8,406 nt of DNA from CAYLLN01 sp036496265 (GTDB taxonomy: Bacteria; Planctomycetota; Planctomycetia; Pirellulales; Pirellulaceae). This document shows positions 1 through 5,849 of this stretch, one piece after another. The stretch's first letter is position 1. Each line of letters begins with the position of its first letter. Position numbers and translations under genes: made by a program. The DNA lies in contig DASXLL010000143.1 in assembly GCA_036496265.1 (NCBI GenBank), positions 1 through 8,406 on the forward strand, given 5' to 3'. Below the pieces are notes generated by a model that searched no databases, was not told the DNA's origin, and saw only the letters and a program-made list of their open reading frames with translations.

Positions 1-13
1 TGACCGTGCATTT

Positions 14-1177
14 ATGCAAATCAACTCCGACGAACGTTTGAAAACCAGCCACGTTCTGCAACATAAAGACAATCTCCGTGTTAGGGGCCAAGAACTTCCA
101 ACTACCAGGGGGAAGCGTACCAACTCCCCCAGGCCCCTACATGGTTTTACGCTGGTCGAGCTGCTTGTCGTAATCGCCATCATTGGCGTCCTCGTTTCGC
201 TGCTGCTGCCAGCCGTTCAGCAAGCTCGAGAATCGGCGCGGCGAATCAGTTGCACCAACCGTCTGAAGCAAATTGGTTTGGCACTCGTGAATTACGAATC
301 GTCGCACAAGCTTTTTCCGCCGGCTTACATCACTGGCAATCCGGCCGCGAACGGGTCGGCGTTTGGCGTGAGCTTCGGCGACGAATACCACAACGGTCCG
401 AGTGGCTTCGCGTGGGGCGCGCTGCTGCTGCCGTTTCTCGAACAACAAGGTCTATATAGTCAGTTCGATTTTAGCGCGCCTTGCTGGGCCCCAGTCAACG
501 CAGCGGCGGCGCAAGCCAAGGTCAGCGTCTTTCTCTGCCCGTCGGCCAATGGCGGCAGCAATGGTTTCAATGTGCAGCGCGAAGGAGCCGACGTACGTCA
601 CGGCGTCGATTTCAACCCGCCAATCCGCTTTGCGCATTCGCACTACGTGACCAACGCCGGAGTTCATCAACCGTGGGGCCGCGAGTCGGCGTACAGTTTC
701 GATTACGACGTGCCGGAACCCATTGCGGCGAACAATAATCAACCCGCTCGCATCGATGGTCCGTTTTATCGCAACTCTCGAATCAGAATCGCCTCGGTCA
801 GCGACGGTCTATCGAACACCGCCTTCATCGGCGAGCACAGCTCAATCCTCAGTAACAAGACATGGGTTGGTGTCGTGCCCGGCGCTGTGACCCCGCCGCG
901 GCTCGACTTGCGGCCCTGGCCGTCGGAAAACAACGGCGCCGGCTGTCTGGTTGGCGCTCACAGCGGCCCCGACACGCACGATCATCCGCAAGTCATCATT
1001 CACGCGCCCAACAACCCCTTCGGCCACACGGACGAAATGTGGGGCGAGCATCCAACCGGCTGCAACGTCCTCTTCGGCGACGGCGCCGTCCGTTTCGTCA
1101 ACGCCTTCATCAACCCCTACACCTGGGTCGCCCTCTCCACCCGCGACTGCGGCGACGAAACCACCGGCGATTTTTGA
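14..1177 (+). CDS. DUF1559 protein with type II secretion/type IV pilin-like N-terminus
   Basis: The protein is a 387-aa pseudopilin-like protein of the family that is greatly expanded in planctomycetes. A prepilin cleavage site lies at G44/F45, followed by TLVELLVVIAIIGVL, with the conserved Glu5 at E49 and a hydrophobic helix running to about residue 65. The sequence LLPAVQQARESARR after the helix is typical of DUF1559. Near the C-terminus the pattern H-PTGCNVLFG-DG fits the H-x9-DG domain, and the protein ends in a family-like TGDF. It is expected to sit in the inner membrane with a periplasmic body after prepilin peptidase processing. The biological role of these proteins is not established. 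The start is uncertain: ATG at 14 gives an unusually long 44-residue leader and has no clear ribosome site. The only later in-frame common start before the cleavage site is TTG at 38. A small membrane protein gene follows on the same strand. Confidence 0.9.
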   Translation: MQINSDERLKTSHVLQHKDNLRVRGQELPTTRGKRTNSPRPLHGFTLVELLVVIAIIGVLVSLLLPAVQQARESARRISCTNRLKQIGLALVNYESSHKLFPPAYITGNPAANGSAFGVSFGDEYHNGPSGFAWGALLLPFLEQQGLYSQFDFSAPCWAPVNAAAAQAKVSVFLCPSANGGSNGFNVQREGADVRHGVDFNPPIRFAHSHYVTNAGVHQPWGRESAYSFDYDVPEPIAANNNQPARIDGPFYRNSRIRIASVSDGLSNTAFIGEHSSILSNKTWVGVVPGAVTPPRLDLRPWPSENNGAGCLVGAHSGPDTHDHPQVIIHAPNNPFGHTDEMWGEHPTGCNVLFGDGAVRFVNAFINPYTWVALSTRDCGDETTGDF

Positions 1178-1264
1178 ATGGGAGCGCAAACCCTGCGAGC
1201 GCATGGCCTGGGTGGCTGTGTTTTGCGCAGCATAACACGGCTCTTCATTGACCAAGCAACAGTT

Positions 1265-1297
1265 CCCTCTCCCACTGGGAGAGGGCTAGGGTGAGGG
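1265..1297. repeat. Palindromic dispersed repeat, CCCTCTCCC/GGGAGAGGG hairpin
   Basis: A perfect 9-bp inverted repeat (1265-1273 with 1277-1285) surrounds a 3-base loop. It is followed by CTAGGGTGAGGG and a run of four T. Read on the minus strand it would encode the NPHPSPLPVGEG peptide, a well-known artefact of intergenic repeats in many bacterial genomes (recalled, not searched). The sequence shows the palindrome directly; membership of a dispersed family is recollection. It lies 87 bases after the DUF1559 stop and could also end that transcript, since the stem is GC-rich, but the T run is displaced from the stem base. Confidence 0.65.
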
Positions 1298-1341
1298 TTT
1301 TGCATTTTCCGAACGATTAAACACAGCCAGATACAAACAAC

Positions 1342-1734
1342 ATGAACACAACCCGCAAAACAATCATTACGATTTTCGCCATCTTGGCTGTTGTTCTCGC
1401 GATCCGCTGCTGGTTCTCCTTGCATTCGCAGCCCCAACTGAAGCCCAGCGACGAAGTCTATAACACCGTCGATGCCCTCTTCACCGCCATCACGGCTCAC
1501 GACCAGGCCCGATTGACCATGTGCGAGCAGCGGCTAACGCAATACGAATCAGCCGGCCAGATTCCTGCAGCCGCGGCCAAACGACTAACCACCGTCATCA
1601 ACTCCGCCCGCGCCGGCCAGTGGGACTCCGCCGCCCAAAGCCTCTACGAATTCATCCAAGCCCAGCGCCGCGAGCTATCGGCAACACCCAACGCACCCGC
1701 CCGGACTGCGGACACCGGAAGATTCGTTCGTTAA
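1342..1734 (+). CDS. Small single-span membrane protein, function unknown
   Basis: A 130-aa protein begins with a short basic N-terminus (TTRK). One hydrophobic segment follows at about residues 7-27 and looks like a membrane anchor or uncleaved signal. The remainder is soluble, charged and probably helical (about residues 33-115), with a polar, proline- and arginine-containing tail. I recognise no family motif. The gene is 164 bases after the DUF1559 gene on the same strand. In planctomycetes DUF1559 genes are often followed by a short membrane or lipoprotein gene, so a linked role is possible but is inference. No purine-rich ribosome site precedes ATG 1342. A hairpin follows the stop by 13 bases. 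Codon use and length suggest a real gene. Confidence 0.7.
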   Translation: MNTTRKTIITIFAILAVVLAIRCWFSLHSQPQLKPSDEVYNTVDALFTAITAHDQARLTMCEQRLTQYESAGQIPAAAAKRLTTVINSARAGQWDSAAQSLYEFIQAQRRELSATPNAPARTADTGRFVR

Positions 1735-1747
1735 CTTCGCGCATCAA

Positions 1748-1778
1748 AAAGGCGGCCCCTGGGCGTCGCGGGCCCTTT
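1748..1778 (+). terminator. Possible factor-independent terminator
   Basis: An A/G-rich left arm (AAAGG, then GCCC after a two-base bulge) pairs with GGGCCCTTT at 1770-1778, giving nine pairs around an 11-base loop. The hairpin lies 13 bases after the stop of the small membrane protein gene. The T tract is only three bases, so termination is plausible rather than certain. Confidence 0.4.
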
Positions 1779-1783
1779 CATAA

Positions 1784-1953
1784 CCCCAGCCGCGGCAGCG
1801 GCGCAGGAATGCAGCCTGGGGCTCTCAGCCCCAGGACCACTGACCACCACCAATCTCACCCCAGCCGCATAGCGGCGACAGGATGTAGCCGGGTGGCGTC
1901 AGCCCCCGGAAACAATCCGACGTAAAACCATTCCAAGCCACGAAGTGGCGACA
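1784..1953. repeat. Tandem ~75-bp hairpin repeat, two full units and one truncated unit
   Basis: Unit A spans 1784-1835, unit B 1859-1909, and unit C keeps only its first hairpin at 1937-1953. Units start 75 and 73 bases apart. Each begins with a short hairpin: GCCGC/GCGGC in A (1789-1802) and B (1864-1876), and GCCAC/GTGGC in C (1937-1949). In B and C the hairpin is followed by GACA. Units A and B then continue with AGGAATGCAGCC or AGGATGTAGCC and a second, larger hairpin: CCTGGGGCT/AGCCCCAGG in A (1815-1835), and CCGGG-t-GGC/GCC-CCCGG in B (1889-1909). The stems are kept while the sequence changes. Similar repeats are, as I recall, scattered through Pirellulales genomes and often misannotated as short proteins. 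No protein is called here. Confidence 0.75.
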
Positions 1954-1958
1954 TTCCC

Positions 1959-2166
1959 TACGTCCACAAACGCTCGAATACCAAACGCACGCTCGGTATG
2001 ATGAAACGCAAGTTCGGCGATTTCAGTCCGCAGCAAGAGCGAACTGGCGATGCGAAACGAAGCTCTCGCCAAGCTCGTTTGCCACAACCTTTGCTGCCTG
2101 ATTTCAACGATGTACGAAATGGGCGTGAATCCGGTGTTTTGCATCGATCAGTCGCAGGCAGGGTAA
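1959..2166 (+). pseudogene. C-terminal remnant of an IS4-type DDE transposase, frameshifted
   Basis: In the first frame the segment from 1959 reads YVHKRSNTKRTLGMMKRKFG and then DF (to 2024). One base later (from 2026) the next frame reads VRSKSELAMRNEALAKLVC, then HNLCCLISTMYEMGVNPVF, and stops at 2164-2166. Together this matches the C-terminal block of IS4/IS5-superfamily transposases, typically HKRSNxExTFxMIKRKFGD-VRSK---NEALxKVLCHNLxxLI-xMYELGI-P-F. Removing a single base around 2025 restores one continuous reading frame. The Glu of the IS4 Y-R-E-K signature, the third DDE residue, is Lys here (SNTK), so the product would be inactive even in frame. The N-terminal two-thirds are missing: repeat unit C ends at about 1953, directly before the remnant. 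No terminal inverted repeat is visible after the stop, where the next gene begins within seven bases. Family recognition is from memory of the motif. Confidence 0.75.
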
Positions 2167-2172
2167 AGCAGC

Positions 2173-2514
2173 GTGGAAACAAATCCCTACGAAAGCCCCA
2201 CGTCTTCCGAGCCGGTCGGCTGTAGCGGCACTATCCTTACTGCCGTCTCAGCAGCATGTTGGCTAATCTCCGCAGGCTGGTTGCTTATTGGCGTGCTGGC
2301 GGCGATTTTTCCAACGGGTTTATTAGTCCTGAGAGAACGTCCTTTACTTTACGCGACTCTCATGGCCTGTTTCTTCGTGCTTCCGATTGCCGGAATTGTT
2401 CTACTTGGATTTGCTAGTTGGAGGCGATCTATTCTTCTCGCGATACTCGGACTGCTACTAATTCTCCCTGCCCCGATCCTATATGGACTGAGACTTTATT
2501 TCGGGACTTTGTGA
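2173..2514 (+). CDS. Small NPYESP-motif membrane protein
   Basis: A 113-aa protein starts at GTG, giving METNPYESP. The N-terminal NPYxSP signature is frequent in small planctomycete membrane proteins and supports this start over the first internal ATG, which is at residue 64. Three hydrophobic segments follow at about residues 20-46, 58-82 and 86-108, separated by short charged turns (RER and RR). A weak AGGG ribosome site at 2160-2163 lies inside the end of the transposase remnant, nine bases before the GTG. Function is unknown; it is probably an inner-membrane protein. Codon use is distinctive: three TTA, five CTA and one TCA among 113 codons, plus AGA and AGG, unlike the sulfatases. This suggests a different origin or low expression. 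A weak hairpin (TTGGGC/GCCCCAA, 2524-2542) follows the stop. Confidence 0.7.
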   Translation: METNPYESPTSSEPVGCSGTILTAVSAACWLISAGWLLIGVLAAIFPTGLLVLRERPLLYATLMACFFVLPIAGIVLLGFASWRRSILLAILGLLLILPAPILYGLRLYFGTL

Positions 2515-2760
2515 TCTCGCCTATTGGGCAGGATTGCCCCAAGAAACATCCCGAGAATCGCGGAAGAAATGTGCAGAATACAGTTGCATACGTAATCAGC
2601 CTGAAACGCGGCTACTTGTGCAAAGCTCCCGATTATCGAAACATTTGTCCACTTCCGGTGTTTAATAGCCAAGCGACCAGTGCGCCACCTCGCTCTTTGA
2701 CAATTCAATAAGCCATCCGGGCATTAGCCGACCTGATACTCGCCCGAGCAGTCGCCCGAA

Positions 2761-2891
2761 TCGCTATGCATATCCCATGCATAAAATGCATAACGCTGAA
2801 TAACCAATTCGGCCGCAACTCGCTTACTGTACGTATGTTAAGTACAGCATGGCCCTCAAAAAATTAATGCATCGTGCATATGCATAGACGA
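2761..2891. repeat. 131-bp segment with imperfect terminal inverted repeats and ATGCAT clusters
   Basis: The left end reads TCG-CTATGCATAT, three bases, then ATGCATAAA. The right end, read on the minus strand, is TCG-T-CTATGCATAT, four bases, then ATGCATTAA. The ends are thus imperfect inverted repeats of about 26-29 bases. Exact ATGCAT occurs at 2766, 2777, 2786, 2867 and 2880, with GTGCAT at 2874. Near the middle is CTGTAC (2827-2832) and GTACAG (2842-2847), an inverted repeat with a nine-base spacer. It could be a MITE-like element, a multi-site operator or a recombination site. I see no target-site duplication, so mobility is not shown. Confidence 0.45.
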
Positions 2892-2928
2892 AACAGGGCA
2901 GCGGTCGCCACCTACGAATTCAGCATTC

Positions 2929-2942
2929 CTAATGGCCATTAG
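2929..2942. repeat. 14-bp perfect palindrome after sulfatase 1
   Basis: CTAATGGCCATTAG is self-complementary over all 14 bases and lies nine bases beyond the sulfatase 1 stop on the minus strand. The stop codon itself lies in the loop of a second small hairpin, GTGCG-CTAT-CGCAC (2947-2960). There is no T run, so a classical terminator is not supported; a transcript end or mRNA-protecting structure is possible. Confidence 0.4.
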
Positions 2943-2951
2943 ACGAGTGCG

Positions 2952-4307
2952 CTATCGCACGAGAAAGCTCGTATTGGACCGATCCATTTCGTCTTCCCAG
3001 GCTTTGAGCCGAGCTTTGAGATCGGCAACGACTGCTTGATTTTGATAGCCGAGATCGCGCCGCTCATCGATATCGTCTTTGAGGTTGAAGAGCAGATCGA
3101 CGCCGCCGTCCCAGACATATTTCCAGTCGCCGTGGCGGATGGCCTTTTGGTGCCGCGTAGAGCGATTAACGCGCCAATAAAAGATCCGCTCGCGCTCGGG
3201 CGCTGCGCCGGTGAGGATCGGCAGCAAGTTAATGCCGTCGAGTTGGCGGCCGCTTGGCGGCGCGGCGCCAGCCGCGGCAAGAAACGTGGCGGTCAAATCC
3301 ATCGTGATCGCCGGCTGACTCACGAGCTTGCCCTTGGGAAGCTTTGCCGGCCAACGCATCAGGCACGGCACGCGAATACCGCCTTCCCAAAGCGTCTGTT
3401 TATGGTTGAACAGCGGCGAATTATCCGACAGCCGTTCGCCACCGTTATCGCTCGATAGAACAAAAAGCGTGTTGTCGAGAATACCTTGCTTTTCGAGCTC
3501 GGCGAGCATCATGCCGACGCCTTCATCCACTTTTTCCAGCATCGCGGCATAGTCGCGGCGCGTTCCGTCGTACATGTTCTCCTTGGTCACCGCTGGCAGC
3601 GGGCGATTCGGCGGCTGATAAGGCGAATGCACGGCGTTATATGGGACGTAACAAAAAAACGGTTGCTTGGCATGCGCGCGGATAAACTGCGTCGCGTGCT
3701 GGCTGATCAGATCGGTGAGATAACCCTCGGCTTTAACCGGATTGAGGTTCTCGCGAAGAGCGTAGGTGCCGTCGAAATAGTTGTAGCGATAGTAATCGGC
3801 GTGCCCGAGCAGCTCGCCAAAATACTCATCGAAGCCATGACGGACCGGATTGAATTCATCCTTGTAACCCAGATGCCATTTGCCGAAAGCGCCGGTCGCA
3901 TAGCCAGCGGGTTTGAGCATCTCGGCAATGGTGGTTTCGCTGGCGGGGAGACCAAGTGCGTGAATGTCCGGCTCTGGCACGAGCTTGCCCTCGACGCGGC
4001 GGAACTGCTCCGCCGTAAAACCCATCGCCCATTCAAAACCAACCCGCTGCTGCCAGCGGCCCGTGATGAACGCAGTCCGCGTCGGCGTGCAAACCGGCGC
4101 GTTGGCGTAGAAGTCAGTGAATTTCAGACCTTCCTTCGCCAGGCGATCGATATTAGGCGTTTTGATGTCCTTGGCACCCATGCAACCCAGATCGGCATAG
4201 CCCATGTCATCGACAAGCACGAACACGATGTTGGGCCGCGTGCTCTGGGCCAATGCGGATACCGACAGACAGAGGCCAAGAACAAAAAACAAGAAGCGTC
4301 GAAGCAT
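2952..4307 (-). CDS. Secreted type I (formylglycine) sulfatase, arylsulfatase-like
   Basis: A 451-aa sulfatase of the alkaline phosphatase superfamily that should hydrolyse sulfate esters; the substrate cannot be told from the sequence. A signal peptide ends in an ALA/Q cleavage site (after residue 20). Metal-binding D33-D34 lie in VLVDDMG. The formylglycine motif is C73-T-P-T-R77, and Cys73 must be oxidised by a formylglycine-generating enzyme not present in this window. The second signature, GYATGAFGKWHLG, supplies K143 and H145; H227 (AVHSP) and D287-N288 (SSDNGG) complete the usual active-site set. Length is normal and no key residue is missing. ATG 4307 is supported by the signal peptide and by AGGA on the minus strand at 4318-4321, ten bases upstream. 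It begins 16 bases after the stop of sulfatase 2, so the two are very probably cotranscribed. Planctomycetes use such enzymes on sulfated polysaccharides, which is the likely role here. Confidence 0.93.
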   Translation of the reverse strand: MLRRFLFFVLGLCLSVSALAQSTRPNIVFVLVDDMGYADLGCMGAKDIKTPNIDRLAKEGLKFTDFYANAPVCTPTRTAFITGRWQQRVGFEWAMGFTAEQFRRVEGKLVPEPDIHALGLPASETTIAEMLKPAGYATGAFGKWHLGYKDEFNPVRHGFDEYFGELLGHADYYRYNYFDGTYALRENLNPVKAEGYLTDLISQHATQFIRAHAKQPFFCYVPYNAVHSPYQPPNRPLPAVTKENMYDGTRRDYAAMLEKVDEGVGMMLAELEKQGILDNTLFVLSSDNGGERLSDNSPLFNHKQTLWEGGIRVPCLMRWPAKLPKGKLVSQPAITMDLTATFLAAAGAAPPSGRQLDGINLLPILTGAAPERERIFYWRVNRSTRHQKAIRHGDWKYVWDGGVDLLFNLKDDIDERRDLGYQNQAVVADLKARLKAWEDEMDRSNTSFLVR

Positions 4308-4323
4308 TGTGGTTTAATCCTGA

Positions 4324-5727
4324 TTAGTCGGCCTTCGCAACCTGATCACCATGGTCTCGCAACCAGGCGATTAGTTTTCCTCGCAAATTGGCGATTCGAT
4401 CATGCTGACCAACGTCCTCAATCAGATCGTGAAGCTCGTCGGGGTCATCAGCGACATTGAACAACTGCCAGCGATTGATTTTAGGATACCAAATCAACTT
4501 CCAATCACCTTCGCGGATCATCCGCTGCGAATCCTGAAAGTAGCCGATGACGAAGGGATGAATTTCCTTCCGTTCGCCGCGCAGCACAGGTGCAAGGCTG
4601 CGGCCGTCCATCTCCGGAACGACAATTTTTGCCAACTCGCAAATCGCAGGAAACAAATCGCGCAAATAACACTGCGTCGAAAGCCGTTTTCCGACTGGAA
4701 TTCCTGGTCCAGTCATCACCAGCGGCACATTAATCGTGTGCTCGTACATATTTTGTTTGCCAACAAGTCCATGACTGCCGATTGCCAGACCATGATCGCT
4801 AGTAAAAACGACAATCGTGTTCTCTCGCTGACCGCTGGCATCAAGTGCAGCGAGAACGCGGCCAATCTGCTCGTCGAGATGCGAAATGACGGCGTAGTAG
4901 CAGGCCAGCTCCTGCTGCACATCCTCTGCGGTGCGCGGGAACGGCAGCAGCAGCTCATCACGACCGCGGATGTTGCCGTGATCGAACGGATGCTCGGGAC
5001 GAAAATTGGAGGGCAGCGGCAGTTTTGCCGCCTCATACTTCCGTTCATAACCGGACGGCCAAATGCGCGGATCGTGGGGCGCAGTGAAATTGACGTGAAT
5101 GAAAAATGGTCGCTGATCTTGTTTCTGGATCAAGCGAATCGCCGCATCGGCGAAATCGGCGCTGATATTCGGCGTGAGGCCGACGCCGCGCTCCGGAAAT
5201 CGCCGCCCATCGTCGGTTTGAAATTGCCAGCCGGTATATCCCGTGGCCGGCCTGCCGCGAAAATCGACGTACGGCTCGTCACCCTTCTTTCCGCTACCAT
5301 AAAGGCCGTCGCATTCTTCATAACCGACCTGCGACGGCCGCCCAGCCGTGTGCCATTTGCCGACGTAAGCCGTCCGGTATCCGGCCTTCCGCATGACTTC
5401 GGGCCACAGCGGCACGCCGGCGTTCAGCTTGAGCTGGCTGAATGTTCCATTTCGAAAGCCAGTGCAGCCGGTGATAAGCTCGGCCCGGCTGGGATGGCAA
5501 AGCGGGTGCGCACACGTGGCCCGAGTGAAAACGGTCCCGCGGTGGACGAGCGCGTCGAGATGCGGCGTGCGAATATTCTGGTTGCCCAGGGCCGCAATCG
5601 CGTCCGGTCGCTGGTCGTCGGCGACGAGCAGCAAAATGTTGGGCCGACGCGCTTCGTCGGCAGCGTTCGCGATGCCGCCGCAGACGGTGATCAACAAAAT
5701 CAGCTTAAGAACCCTGCGGCGTACCAT
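4324..5727 (-). CDS. Secreted type I (formylglycine) sulfatase, choline/iduronate-sulfatase-like
   Basis: A 467-aa sulfatase. The N-terminus is basic then hydrophobic, with a likely ANA/A cleavage site after residue 22. D37-D38 (VADDQRPD) bind the metal. The formylglycine motif is C77-H-P-S-R81, and GYRTAYVGKWH gives K124 and H126. H218 (APHDPR) and D311-H312 in TSDHG are in the expected places. The stretch HGLVGKQNMYEH (about 319-330) is typical of the choline-sulfatase and iduronate-2-sulfatase-like branch, distinct from its neighbour. The C-terminal REGDWKLIWYP block is common in planctomycete sulfatases. The substrate is unknown. No ribosome site is visible before ATG 5727, but the signal peptide fixes the start. 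From 4402 to 5727 it contains no TTA, CTA or TCA codon, which leaves a long meaningless open frame on the other strand. It precedes sulfatase 1 in a likely two-gene operon and follows the FHA gene by 122 bases. Confidence 0.93.
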   Translation of the reverse strand: MVRRRVLKLILLITVCGGIANAADEARRPNILLLVADDQRPDAIAALGNQNIRTPHLDALVHRGTVFTRATCAHPLCHPSRAELITGCTGFRNGTFSQLKLNAGVPLWPEVMRKAGYRTAYVGKWHTAGRPSQVGYEECDGLYGSGKKGDEPYVDFRGRPATGYTGWQFQTDDGRRFPERGVGLTPNISADFADAAIRLIQKQDQRPFFIHVNFTAPHDPRIWPSGYERKYEAAKLPLPSNFRPEHPFDHGNIRGRDELLLPFPRTAEDVQQELACYYAVISHLDEQIGRVLAALDASGQRENTIVVFTSDHGLAIGSHGLVGKQNMYEHTINVPLVMTGPGIPVGKRLSTQCYLRDLFPAICELAKIVVPEMDGRSLAPVLRGERKEIHPFVIGYFQDSQRMIREGDWKLIWYPKINRWQLFNVADDPDELHDLIEDVGQHDRIANLRGKLIAWLRDHGDQVAKAD

Positions 5728-5849
5728 GCAGCCAAGTTAGCAGGGCGAAGCGACGATCTCCAGCACGGAAGCCGAGCGCAGCTTCGAGCGACAGCCGCGG
5801 CTCAGTTCGCTCCCGAGCAACGCATCGCGCCGGTGCATGGAGCGATCAA

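Larger units (their letters stand above)
2515..2951. other. Intergenic region between convergent genes, no convincing gene
   Basis: This 437-base stretch separates the end of the NPYESP gene (+) from the end of sulfatase 1 (-). Open frames of 97 aa (+) and 70 aa (-) here lack recognisable motifs and a good start context. From left to right it holds a weak hairpin at 2524-2542, a direct repeat of TCGCCCGA at 2740-2747 and 2752-2759, a 131-bp segment with inverted ends and ATGCAT clusters (2761-2891), and a 14-bp perfect palindrome at 2929-2942. Confidence 0.7.

Noticed and set aside
1117..1500. A 127-aa minus-strand frame containing NPHPSPLPVGEG
   Set aside because: That peptide is the translation of the intergenic palindrome; the rest is antisense to the flanking genes.
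1521..1925. A 134-aa plus-strand frame running from the small membrane gene into the repeats
   Set aside because: It lies in another frame of the 1342 gene and then translates the hairpin repeat (RIAATGCSRVASAPG), a typical repeat artefact.
2496..2708. A 70-aa minus-strand frame with a hydrophobic end
   Set aside because: It overlaps the end of the NPYESP gene and has no start signal or known motif.
2827..2847. A LexA (SOS) box at CTGTAC...GTACAG
   Set aside because: The E. coli-type box needs CTGT and ACAG eight bases apart; here they are 13 apart, and no SOS gene is adjacent.
2849..2887. A possible 12-codon leader peptide (MALKKLMHRAYA) in the ATGCAT segment
   Set aside because: It has no ribosome site, no downstream plus-strand gene to control, and its codons are the repeated hexamers.
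3486..4460. A 324-aa plus-strand open frame opposite sulfatase 1
   Set aside because: It has the same in-register cause, and the opposite strand carries every sulfatase active-site residue and a signal peptide.
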